A stretch of 64,000 nucleotides of DNA from Oscarella lobularis (lineage: Eukaryota; Porifera; Homoscleromorpha; Homosclerophorida; Oscarellidae), in contig NC_089192.1 of the NCBI RefSeq assembly GCF_947507565.1, forward strand, positions 1,054,001 through 1,118,000, given 5' to 3'. Each line of letters starts with the position of its first letter. Positions within the stretch are counted from its first letter, which is position 1. Under the pieces are notes generated by a model. The model was not told where the DNA came from and searched no databases. It was given only the letters and a program-made list of their open reading frames with translations. Below are positions 1 through 11,608 of this stretch, one piece after another. Made by a program: the position numbers and the translations under genes.

Positions 1-3000
1 CGGCTGCTCGCGCTCCGTTTCCACCACGCTGGGCGAAGGTGCTTCCGTTTGATTAGCAGACGTTGACGGTTCTTCCGCCTCCTCACTGGCGACGGCGACG
101 GAAGTCTCTTCCCGCTCCGTTTCTTTCTCAGCCTGCGCTTGTTCCGATGGCGCAACCGCGCTGGGGCTCGGCGTCTCTTCGGCCCTATTCTCGCGACTAT
201 CACCTGTCTCTTTTACCTCTATATCGGCGTTCTTTAAAGCTCCGGGCTCGGCGGACAGTTGCTCTACTTCAGTCGGAGGAGTCTCCTCCGTGGTCACAGA
301 CACTTCGACGCTACTTTCCTCGGGTTCAGATACTTTCGGCACTTCTTCTACTGGAGGTTCACTATTCGCACTTTCCGCCGCTTTGCTTTCCTCTTCAGTC
401 GCCGCACACGCTCCCTGAACGTCCGTCGTGGAGCTCTCGTCCCTAACTGCAACTGTAGCCGTCTCAGACGTCATATCAGAGATTTTCTCCTCCTGTTCCT
501 CTACCAAATCCTCCACCTTAAGCAGCGGCGGCGTTGAACTCTGAGCCTCCTGCTCTTCTTCTTCTTTTACCTTTGTCTCTTCTTCCGGCTCGACTGCCCT
601 TTCCGCATCTTCCTTCGCAATCGACTCTTCGACTTCTTTCTCAGCACTGCAATCCCCACTTCCTTCGTCGTCCTCTTTCGTATCCTCGGCTAGAGAGCCG
701 AGCGACTGATCCTCTTGATTCGTTTCGACTTCCTTCTCCTTCTCTTTCTCCTCCTCCCGTGCCAAGCTGATTAGTCGTCGAACGGGCTTGTGCGTCGGAT
801 CAGCGGCACTCGGAGTCAACGAATTACTGTCGCTGATTTTCGATATAGCGGAAGCGAGAACTCCCGGTGACGGAACCCTAAGTCCCCTCAAATTCAACTG
901 AGAAGACTATGGTAAAGAAATTCGTAAAATTGAGAAAATTTCATACAAACAAAAATTCTTACCGGCGTTTCTTCGGTATCTTCATACAACGTGCCGGAAT
1001 CGGCTCGACTCAACGACGACTAAAAACAGAAAATCCACATTTCAAAGAAACAAACATTTTTTCAAATTTCGTACCAAAGGCTTTATAGTCATCGGCGGAG
1101 GGAGTTTCTTCAACGGACGACCCAAATCGGCGAGACGCTCTTTGACAGCGACCTCTTGTCTCAGTCGATCCAAGCTCAATATGCTGATCACTGATGACAC
1201 GCCGTGTGAGACGCGATCCAAGACGTTTTCCTCCTCCTCTTCCTCGGCGGCGAGCATTTGTTCGGGATCCGGCGACGCCGGACGATCCATACCGGCTTGC
1301 TATAATTAAAATAATTGTTTCGATTAAATTATGCTGCGCGATCGTTTTCATTTTTCACTTTTGGTATTCCAGCGGCGATTTCGTAGACGGCGCCGCATCG
1401 CACGCGCTTGTCGCTTCGCACGAATTTCTGCTTCAAGACGCTCGCGATGCCGAGACCGGATTTTTTGTAAATTTTCACGCAGATGCGCTTGCGGAGAACG
1501 AGGCGGACGGGCAGCGGATGACTCAGTCTCGCCGTCATCTAGAATCACGACAAGAGGCATATCAGCAAAAGGCCTACTACCACAGAAGAACGAGCAAACG
1601 CTTGGGAGAGACGTAGTCTCCTCTATCTCTATTCTTCTCTCACCTTGAGAACTAAATAGACTCGATCTCTGTCGTTCGTCGCCTTGTTCAAATGCACGTT
1701 GTCGTGCTGCGACGAATCCCACGAGGCGACGGCGGCGATCTAAATAGTCGTCTCCGCGTCGACCGGTTTCTCTATTTCGAAATTGATACCTGTTTGTCGC
1801 TCGTTTTCACTATGGGAAGATCGATCATGCTCTCGTCGTCTTCGCCGTCTAGGAGGTAATCGTCGGCAATGACGGCCAACTCGCCGAGGCTAATCGTCTC
1901 TTCGGTGAGATCGAGAAAGACGGACGTCACTTTCGTCTCCATCGCGGGACCGAGATGTCTGCGTAAACGTTAAATTTAACGAATAATTTATTCGTTTTTT
2001 TTTCTACTCTCCGCACTTGTTTCGCACTGACGGCGAGCCGGGAACGCCCGTTCCGGGCATGGGCTGCGTCACCGCCTGTCTTTCCCACTGAAGCAACGTC
2101 CACTCGTCGATCAGCTCCGACTCGCGTTCCATGTCGTCTTTGCTTCGATCTAAGCGCGAGCACCGTTTTAATCGAGCGATTGATTAATTTATTATTTCAC
2201 TTTTGATCCCACCTGACTTGTCCACGATCCTATGAATCTGCTCGTCGAGAAAGGCTCTTCGCTTCATCAGAGCCGAAGACCATTTCTCCCTTAGTCTAGG
2301 GAGAGAATAGAGATATAAGAAGAAGGTCGCGACAGGCCACTTGCTTTTCGAGTCCAATGTCAGTGTAACTATCCAGCGATATGGCCTGCTTATTCTGATG
2401 CACAACAGCGCCAACGGCGATCTTTTCCACCGCTTCGAAAGCGACCGGACCCGATCCCGATCCTTTGACGGCGTTGATGACGACGTGAATGCGTCGAGAC
2501 TGACCCTGAGAAGAGAAAAATACAAATACAGTAGTCTTATGTATATAGAATCTTTTGGCTAACCTGCTTGAGAAGAAATATTCCGCCCGTTCGGTTGTCC
2601 GGTCGTTCGACCAGCTGCACCGGCGCATATTCTCCCGTCTCGTTCAGCTCCATCACTTCGACGATCATTTCAAATCGCTTCAGCACTTCGCTCCACCTAC
2701 GCAGAATAATAGAAATAATACGACGTCTCTTTTTTTTCTCGTTCTGCTATATGCCTTTCGGATAGCGATCGATTTTTCAGCGCTCGAGGCTGAACCAGCG
2801 CCTCAGAGAAGCCTATACTACGATTGCCGTAGACTTCGAAGCGAATGCAGTCGTAGGCGATGTAGTCGACGAAATCGTCCGTTGCCACGACAGGAAAAAT
2901 CTAAAGAAACCATTGCTGTTGTTTCGCACACAATCCCCCCGTCTCGTCTACGTGATCGTTTTCGAATATGACTTTTTGCCGGCGCACAATCGCGACGCCG

Positions 3001-6000
3001 TTCGAGTCTCTCAACGGCGACACGATGACCTGCTTGTGATTGAAGAAGTCGTACTGGCAGAAGACGTACTTGCACCATTCCTGAGGCAGGCCGGACGCTT
3101 CAACAACGGAAACCTTGGCAAGGAACACGCGATTTCAATTAAAAAAAAAACGCCATGTCGAATACCTGAATAGTCCAATAACTGTCGTCGCCGTTCATTC
3201 GCGGAGTGTTGCCAAGGAGAACGAAGTCGGTCATATCGTCAGTCAGATCAACTGTAGAGGAAATAAATTTTAATTATTATTATTACATACGCGTATCTAG
3301 TTTCCTTACAAGACTGATGTCGTTTAATCTTCACGTCAAGTCGACCGCAAATCTACGTTCAGACGACGTGCTACAATTCCCTAACGGGGGGCCCCCCACA
3401 CACACGTGCTTACCTCTCCCTTCTGGTCGATAATCGGAGGCGAATACTCGAGCTCGACTTCGTGGTGAAGACATTCGAGAAATAGATTAGCGACGCCGAT
3501 GAGCACGTGCGAGTCTTGATCGTAAAACGGATCGTTCATCTCGAGTTCGTCCTTCAAGGCGCCGTCCTGAAGTCGCTGATACATGTCGCGCATGTCGACC
3601 AATTTATCCTCAAGCTTATCGACGGACCAAGCTAAAAGAAAAAAATTCCTCTTATTAGCAGTTATTTTTTAATTAAAAAATTTTTTTACTCGTGTTTCGA
3701 CTTTTATTCTTGGCGTAGTTCAACGCGATTACGACTTCGTTTGGACGCTTTCGCTTGGGGGCGCCCTTTCGACGCGGCGACAAAAATTCGCGACGAATCT
3801 AGAGAGCGCGATCATAACAAATCCACGCACGCGCGCGCGCGGGCGGGCGGGCGCGCCGCCGGAGTCAACCTGAAGCGACACTTTGAATTTGACGTCTTTA
3901 TCCATTTCACTACTAAGACAATTCGCCTCCCTATTATAGAGAACAAAACCCTCTCAGAGACATAGTCAAACTTTCCGCAATGTTTCCTCTTCCTACCTAA
4001 CCATCTCCATAGCGGATAACATGTTCTCCTTCAATCGTCTCAAGTCCTCTTCGTTGTAGAGCTCCTCTTCTTCGTCACTAGACGCGCCAATACTCAATCT
4101 CGCAAACGTACTGTATTGGTATTGTATTACCTCAATAGATCGAGTCGACTTCCTCGCGCCGAGCCGGGCGTCGCCGGCGTCGCCGGCGGCGACGTCGAAT
4201 CCCGCTTCACCGTACTCTGCATCTGACCTCTCAATTCTTCGAGCTTCTTCTCGTACATCATTCTCTGTTCGTCGAGAGCGCCTGCGAAGACGACGATCGT
4301 TTCCTTGCCAACGAGGAGGAGGAGTCTCTTGCCTTGTTTGTCGGCTATGTGTTTCTCTTCGAGCGACTTGACAACGTCGTCGACGTTCGTTCGCAGCATC
4401 TCATTCATGGAGACTTCTTTCTTGGCGGACTCGTAGTCCATGGGAACGTTCTCCTCGCCGCCAGTCGATTCTTAATCCCATATATCTATATATCCCCCTC
4501 CTCTCGTTCGCTCTCCCCTACCTCGCTTTCGATCGCAGCTGACTCGAAAGAAATGATTGTTTCCCCAGAGTATGCGATCGCCCTGATAGAGAAGCGTTCT
4601 CTCCGTGACGAGACATCCGTTGATGAACGTCTGAGCGTTCTTCTCCGGCGTGACGTAGAGATCGCGATCTTCTGTCTCGAGAACGCAGTGCTGCGGATGA
4701 ATTCCTAAACCTTGAAGTCGAATGTCCTAGAAGGAGACAGAGACATCAAAAAAAGCATATACATATATAGTCCCTTATTTACTTACAGGAGGAGGTACGC
4801 CGTCCTTTCGGCCGACTCTCATATAAGGCTAATAATAATAATAATAATAATTAACATTGATTCCCCACGTGTTTTTTATGACTCACTCTGAGATAGTAGA
4901 CAAGAAGTTCGTTTAACGACGGATCGGCGTTCAGATTGACGAGATAGAACTTTCCCGATTCGACGCCGATTCCGGATGCTTGAATCGAGATGCCCATCTC
5001 TTCCAGAGCCTCTTGCCTTTTCTAAATAAATAAGATGAGAAACCAATGAGGTTTCGGTCTTCACGGTCTTGTCCTCCTTTACATGGTGAATTCGCTCCGT
5101 TTCGGCCAATTTCTCTTCCCAAGTCATCGTTATGCTGTTCATTAGCCTCTCACTAATAGCCAGCTTCTCCTTCAGATTGTCCACCTGCGAAAACAGTTTC
5201 AGACGCGAGTACGTCGTTTTGCAGTTCCCTCATTAGCTTTTAGCTAATCGACCTCTTTCTGATCCACTTCGCTGCCTACTCCACCTGGCATCTGGCCACC
5301 CGACAGCATACTCCGCAACCGATCCAACTCTTCTCTCAATTCCCTTATAACCTAAAAAAATAACCGTACATGAAAATCAAGCGCGTGGGGTCCCTTTGGA
5401 TTCCTCTCCACCTTTGCATTTGGATCCTCATTGACGATGGCGTTGTTGACGATGCGCTTTGCTCTGTCGGCGTACCGTAGCGTCGACAGCGTCTCCTCGT
5501 AGTTATCCTCGGCCGGACTGACCGTGGCTACCATCACCGTCTTGCTATTGCCTCCGAGATTATCCTATAGTAAAAAATGATTAAAATAATAAAACGATGT
5601 CACGGGGGGAGAGTCACCTTTAAAAGCCAGGTCAGTACAGAGTCTCTGTAGGGAATAAACGTTCCCTTCTTTGACTTTCCAGCTGACTAAAGATATCAAA
5701 TTTCAAGCGAAGCAGACATTTAAATGCTCGTCGTTTTACCTGATCGGCGAGATTCGAGATGACAAGACCGAGCGTCGTCAACGACTTGTTGATATTGCTT
5801 CCCTCTCGAAGGCGATCGCCTTCGGCGCCCGATTTTCCGGCACGCTCGCTGCCCGCCAAATCGACGAGACTAATTCGCGAGACTTTTTCGTGCCCAGCCT
5901 AAGGGGGCCCCCCAATTGGGCGTTTTTTTCACATGATTTTGGAGGGGGGTTACTTGAGTTTCTGGATCGAACATCGTCTGCGTCATGACGACGGTAAACA

Positions 6001-7182
6001 CCGCATGAGAACGCGAACTCTCCGAATTCATATTCGTCGAGGCAACGGTGCGAGACTTATTTCCCTCAATCATGAGAGATTCAATGTCCTGAGACAAAAC
6101 GCTATTATGTATGCACAAGCTAAACGTTAGGGATATATGTACTGCAAAGGATTTGACGGCGAGTTTTGAGAGTCCGTCGACGTAGGGACCGAGACTCTGA
6201 TGCTCTCGCACTTTCAACGATTGCTTTTGCCTATCGGGAGAAAAAATACGTTTTCTACTTTCGAATTCTAAATTTATTGATACCTTCGCGGATCGAGTAG
6301 GTCTCTCACTTTCTCATTATAGATTTCCATGTAGGAAACCTCGACCTTGAACGTCAGTCTCGTATCGTCGTTCTAGAATGCTCCAACATCAGACCCCATG
6401 TCCATCAATAGTACGTATATATACGCTAACACTCGAAATCCTTTCGAAAAGAGAATCGCACAGTCGAGGTATGATCCCCTTCTGACCCGGTGCGCCCATC
6501 ATGGTATACGACTTCCCGGAACCTAGCACACCGGAAACGAAAACACAAAGAGGTCATTCATTTATTTATCCTATAATCTATTTGTTTTTTTGAGAACCCG
6601 TCTGGCCGTAGGCAAACACGCAGGCGTTGTAGCCTTGGAAGGCGTTCTCCAGAACGTCGCGACCGAGCGCCTCGAACACCGCCTCTTGGTTCCTGTGCTT
6701 GGGATTCTTGTCGTCCATCGACCAGAAACAATGATCATAGGCAAAGTTCTATTGATAAAGGGTTACACTCTAAAGAATGTCTCTTAGAAATGAAGAAACC
6801 TTTGTGCCCTTCCTACAAAAAAAACACGACGCACGTGTATTTAATTATTATTATTAATTTATTTTTTTTTCTGACGTACTTATTGCTCTTCAATGTCGTC
6901 TGCTGCGGAGTCATGTCAATGACGCAATTGCAGCCGATTTCGATTTCTGAGCGAATGGAACGCCCGTTAATTAGAAATCGTACCCGGAAGAACGAAAGAG
7001 AAGAGAGAGACAAGGGTCCTCCTTTGGGACCACCTCCTTCACCCCCGGCGAGGTGACGATACACCAGCCCCCCTTCTCCTTTCTCCCCTTCCCCCCCGTC
7101 CCCATTGCTCGTCTTTTCGCGTTCGTTTTCTACCTCTTTGGTTCATCGGGCGAACTCGCACGGCGACGATCACTTTCGACAT
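1..7182 (-). CDS. KIF13: Kinesin-3 motor protein, KIF13 type (partial; C-terminus beyond window)
   Basis: Plus-end-directed microtubule motor for vesicle transport. The first exon begins [16 protein letters not shown] (ATG at 7182-7180). The motor domain follows with P-loop [13 protein letters not shown] (about 6600-6500), the switch II/LAGSER region [15 protein letters not shown] (about 5855) and the neck-side helix [14 protein letters not shown] (about 5490). An FHA domain lies at about 4830-4530. The middle region holds the KIF13-typical segments [31 protein letters not shown] (3600-3460), [17 protein letters not shown] (3090-3040) and [19 protein letters not shown] (2290-2220). About 20 short introns interrupt it. 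The left end, 897-1, is an open Glu/Ser-rich acidic tail bounded by an intron at 898-962. The CAP-Gly domain that would separate KIF13B from KIF13A would lie off the left edge, so paralogue assignment is not possible. Exon 3 is only 13 nt (6800-6812). Family assignment is secure; exact exon edges are approximate. Confidence 0.93.
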
Positions 7183-7545
7183 TGTCGCGAGCGTTTAGGA
7201 TTCGAGATACGCGATGAAGTCCGTCTTTCGAAGGCGAGGCCGTTCGGCCCTCGAGGCGAGCGCTTCGCGGTTTCGTTGAATGGAGGAGGAGAAGCAGCCA
7301 CGCCACGCTGGCCGAAGAGTAGAAGGCGCGTGCGTTAGGCCGTTATAACTCGAATTATCGTAGGCGTTACTGTTGCGCGCCTTTTTTTCTGGAGTCGAAG
7401 CAGCAAGTGATTCGACGTCAGAAAATTAGCACGCACAAAGTTAGTACACTGCCTATGCTGCAGTTTCTAACGGCGGGCATCTCACGCTCTCGTCACGTGC
7501 TCATTCTATTAGCGCACGGTACTAGATCTGAAACAGACAAATTCA
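7183..7545. promoter_or_regulatory. Shared intergenic region between divergent KIF13 and TRMT11
   Basis: The start codons of the kinesin (minus) and TRMT11 (plus) are 363 bp apart, so both promoters must lie here or overlap the first exons. No clear TATA box is visible. A CACGTG-like site (TCACGTGCTC) lies near 7493. Bidirectional promoter function is inferred from layout only. Confidence 0.5.
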
Positions 7546-9650
7546 ATGTTGCGCTGTTTATTCCACTACGCCCAAGAGCACCTGGAATTCAGACTACCAG
7601 TATGCCGTAGCTACTGCAGCAGGAGCACGCCTCTGCAGCGCCTTCGTTGCAGGAATTCGTATCGTCGGCCGCTTTGGCCGGAATTGCCAACGCAGAGATC
7701 GTAAAGGAATGCTCCCATGCAGCCTGCGACGTAATCGAATCAATTAAATTGAAGTGCTCGGCGCCCTAGGGACGTCTGCATTTATTACATGTAGCTCAGT
7801 CCTTTTCTGATTGTCGACTTGCCATCAGAGGACGTTGCTCGTCGCATCGCGCAGAGATCGGTTTTAATGAAGCAAGCACAGAATATCAAATTCCGATTTT
7901 TAATTATTAATTAATTAAAATTCTTGAAGATCTGTCATTGACTTGTGGGGCTTTGGAAGTGACCTGTCAAGTCTGAAGTCCTCTATACTTGCGCACTTAC
8001 TAGACGAAAAAGAGGTATATAAATATAAGGAACATGCACACAGCATAGTCTGATGTTATCCGTGTTCAGAAGCAATTTATGTTGGAGAGCGTAACGTTTC
8101 GTATTCGCATTGAGGCCTTCAATAAAAAGTGCACGGACGAATACAGTGCCAGTTTGATAAAGGTACGAGGGGACGTTGATAGAATCCAAACCATTATTAT
8201 TGTTCATATTATAGCAACTCAACTTTTTGCCTTTCAAAGGAAGAGTAAATTTGCGGCGACCCGACCACACGTTCTGTCTGTTCTTAGACTACGGCACCGA
8301 TTCCACGACGCCCGCGCAACCGTACCGATTATTTTTCGGAAGAGAGGTCGGGACGTCGAATTGGTTTCGCCCTCGAAAAACAAAACTATCTCGCTTCGTA
8401 GATTAGTATGAGCAGTCGTCATCTTCTCGACAGTTATTCGATTAAGAAACGACGCTACATAGGAAATACGTCGATGGATACCACGCTGTCCTTCTTGATG
8501 GCAAATCAAGCCAAAGTTAGTCGCTCTCTAGTCGAAATATTTATAAGTACGTAGGTTGTTTGTACAAGGTCAAGCCAGGTCAACTTGTACTCGATCCGTT
8601 CGTAGGAACAGGTCAGTACACTAGGTCACATACCGTCTTTCTATAGACCCTATTATTTAGGAAGTGTTCTGATTGCGTGCGCCTGCTATGGAGCTCACGT
8701 CGTTGGAGCGGACATAGATAGGAAGATCCTTCATGGCTGGGGTACAAAGATAATGAATATTGATTACTATATATATAAAGCCTAATTTTTATACTCTGTT
8801 GTAAGGAAAAACGTCGCGAGCTGCAGGGCCAAAGACAAGAGGTATTGTAGTCCCAGTACTTACACCAGAACGTGGCTCAACTTATGTGCACTCTACGCAG
8901 GCCCCAACGACAATCTCTACATGTCCATGAAGCAATACGGTTTAGAAGCGCGCTACGTCGACGTATTAACAGCCGACGCCGCTCGTCCGGCGTGGACTCA
9001 GCGCTCGCCGCTCTTCGACGCTATAGTAACGGATCGTAAGACTATGATTGATCTCTATTTAATTAACTAAGCGAATGAGTGTCTTTAGCACCGTACGGCG
9101 TTCGAGAAGGTTCAAAAAAGATTGGCTCAAAAAAGAGCCAAATCAATACCGTAGCAGACGAATAGTACGACCTCTAATTTCATGTATCTCTACTTGTTTA
9201 TGTATTGTCTCTCTTTATTATAGTAAAGCCGATCACATTCCTGCCGTCACTCCCTATCGTCTAAGCGAGGTCCTAAGCGACCTACTCGAATTAGCCAACA
9301 ATACTCTAACCGTGGGCGGTCGCCTAGTCTATTGGCTTCCCGTGTCGAGAGCAGAGTAAATAATTATTTTATATATATTTTTTGATGGACACGTTTTTTT
9401 AGCTATGAGCCGTCCCTCATTCCCGTTCACCCCGGTTTGAAACTGATCGCAAATAGCGAGCAAGTGATCAGCGGCCACGCGTCGAGACGTCTTCTCACGA
9501 TGGAGAAAACGACTGAGAGCAAAGTGCCCATCCCACATAGACCACGTATTTCAATTCCCTAATAACTGTCTGGTTTAGAACGATGCTACGGTATCGGGAG
9601 CGGAAATTCACGACGCCTTCAGAGCGGCGTATTTTAAACGAAAAAATTAA
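7546..9650 (+). CDS. TRMT11: tRNA (guanine(10)-N2)-methyltransferase catalytic subunit
   Basis: Catalytic subunit that, with TRMT112, methylates G10 of tRNA in the cytoplasm. Start ATG at 7546 gives MLRCLFHYAQEHLEFRLP, matching the N-terminus of the family; TAA at 9648-9650. About 11 exons can be read. The THUMP-like N-terminal half includes PSEDVARRIAQRS, SVIDLWGFG and NFLPFKGRVNLRRPDHTF. The Rossmann methyltransferase half has YSIKKRRYIGNTSMD, the SAM-binding loop LDPFVGTGSVLIACA, GADIDRKILHGWG, the catalytic motif DPPYGVREG split by an intron near 9036-9090, and GGRLVYWLPV. Its third intron (7872-7929) must use a GC donor to keep the conserved LMKSVIDLW frame. It is head-to-head with the kinesin and tail-to-tail with EMC2, 79 bp apart. 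One splice junction near 9150-9240 is uncertain. Confidence 0.93.
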
Positions 9651-9729
9651 TCAAGGGGGAAGAAGAACGATTGAATTTCTTTTTAATTATATATGTATGT
9701 ATGCGTGACATCATTTTTTTTCTGGAACG

Positions 9730-11195
9730 TTATACGGACTGACCTGTGTTCATCTTGAATTCAAACTCGGACACTTCGACTCGTTGCGGCTGCGGCTTCC
9801 GTGTCTCCTTCTCTGTTCCGCTGAGAACGCTCTGCATGACCTTTTCGGCGATGCCACGAAGTTCAGAGTCTTTTTCCTATGTGCACAGCACTCGATGAGA
9901 ATTCATACTCTGATTCATTGACGTCTCGAAAACCGTGTAGGCTTTGAGCAATTTTTCCTGCGCCCACGTGGCCATTGACTTGCTATCCTTTTTCGATTTC
10001 AAAGCAGATGACGCCTGACCAGAGCAAAAGATTATAAATATAAAAATATTACGAGTTGTCTTGGACACCATAAAAAAGCCGCAAAGCGATCTAGTGCTGT
10101 CGGGATTCAGTTTCAGAGCTTGGGCGAAGTACTTGCGAGCCAATTCCATATTATCAGTACCACCCATAGAGTATAGTATCTATAAATGTCCAATGGAAAA
10201 ATATGACAATAGCTCTTCATTCTAGAAACCTCTGCGTATCTTTGATGAAACAATGGCATGTGAGGATTGACGAGAATAAGTTCTTCCATGCAAAATGCAG
10301 CGTGTTTGAAACTATGGCCAGCATAATTATTCAAAAAAATAAATAATTCACTCTTACTCCAATTGAGATATGTACAGATCGGCTAACTCGAGCCAAGCCT
10401 CGTGATCACTCATAAAGCTACATAGAAGCTCATGCGTGCATTTGCCCTATATATATAGTATCTCTTTCTCTTACTCCTTCAAATATTCTGTTAGAGCCTC
10501 GATGGCTTCAGCTACGTCTTGCTTCGCTTTGAGTACGGCCACTTTTCTCTTACGAGCCAACTGAAAAACCATTTACAGCTCTTTTCAATTAAAACTCGTG
10601 CGAATTCTCTCACCCCATACGTCGAATCTTCTTTCAATATTTCGTCGTAGACTTCCAAAGCTTCGTCGTAGCTTAGAATATTATGACGTCATCATCATCA
10701 TTCGATTCGAAAAATTTCTTCAAAAATTATCTCACTTTTCAATGGATTCTAGATACATTCCACGTAGTCGTCTGACTCTCAGGCTCTTGGGAAATTGGCG
10801 TTTGAGCTCGTCGGAATAAAACTTTCGTTAGGAAGAAGAATGACCCATAGGAATTCTTTCGTAGTGTCCAAAGTTCTCTTGCCTGTGCCAACTTCTGTTT
10901 TCCGCAGTCCAAGGCGGCGAGGAACAATTGCTCGAAAACTATCCACACTGTGAAGGAAATCGTTCGTGGGGACGTTCTCTGACGTTTTGCTTCTATGCTC
11001 ACGCTCGTCTCCTAGTCGCGATCGGTTCTTTTCGACGAGAGGCTTGCCTATTTTGAGTACGGTCAAACTGTCGCGGTTCTTCGCCTCGCGAAACTCTTTT
11101 AGGCGCTCTCTCGCCTCCCTCCAGTCCAGTTGAACGTCTTCGGACGAACGGGAGATGTCCTCCACGCGTCCTCCACTAGCTTCAGAGTGAGACAT
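9730..11195 (-). CDS. EMC2: ER membrane protein complex subunit 2 (TPR protein)
   Basis: EMC2 is the cytosolic TPR scaffold of the ER membrane protein complex, which inserts tail-anchored and multipass proteins. ATG at 11195-11193 gives MSHSEASGGR; the segment LDWREARERLKEFREAKNR corresponds to the family's N-terminal helix, and LVEKNRSRLGDE follows. Downstream exons encode the TPR helices, including ALDCGKQKLAQA (about 10910), KHAAFCMEELILVNPHMPLF (about 10300-10240) and ELARKYFAQALKLNPDSTRSL (about 10150-10085). The C-terminus ends ..NTGQSV with TAA at 9732-9730. Introns are 45-70 nt. A broken copy of the 9978-10430 part of this gene sits at 15999-16385. Confidence 0.9.
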
Positions 11196-11608
11196 TCGGC
11201 AAATTTTGGTTTTGAGTCGAAATCCCGGATAAGGATGTCTACTAGTAGACCCACGTATATATAGAACCAAACTAACAATTCAACGACGAAAAAAGTGGCT
11301 GTCCTAACTCATGTTCAGTCTACCGAATAGGCACAGGATGCTGATCCTTCAAAAGTGACGTCACTAAATGAAAACAAATTTAGAAATAAGCATGTACACA
11401 CGAACAGAGTCTTGACGTGCGTCAGCCTCACAAGAAACTCTGCGAGTCGGAGAGCCTCAGGCTGACCTGCAGGTGCCTCTAAGCAGCAAGAGACCACGTG
11501 AGGCAATCTCTGACGTAAATAATTGAAAAAAGACTACAGTTGTAAATAAGAACGAGGTTGTACAAAAATAGAAAAATAGAAAATGTAGCAGTACTACAGT
11601 TACTATTA
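11196..11608. promoter_or_regulatory. EMC2 upstream region with a CRE-like site
   Basis: Gap of 413 bp between the kinase-gene stop and the EMC2 start, both on the minus strand. It contains GTGACGTCACT near 11354, a perfect CRE/ATF octamer, and CCACGTGAGG near 11496. No coding exon was recognised. Regulatory use is inferred. Confidence 0.35.
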
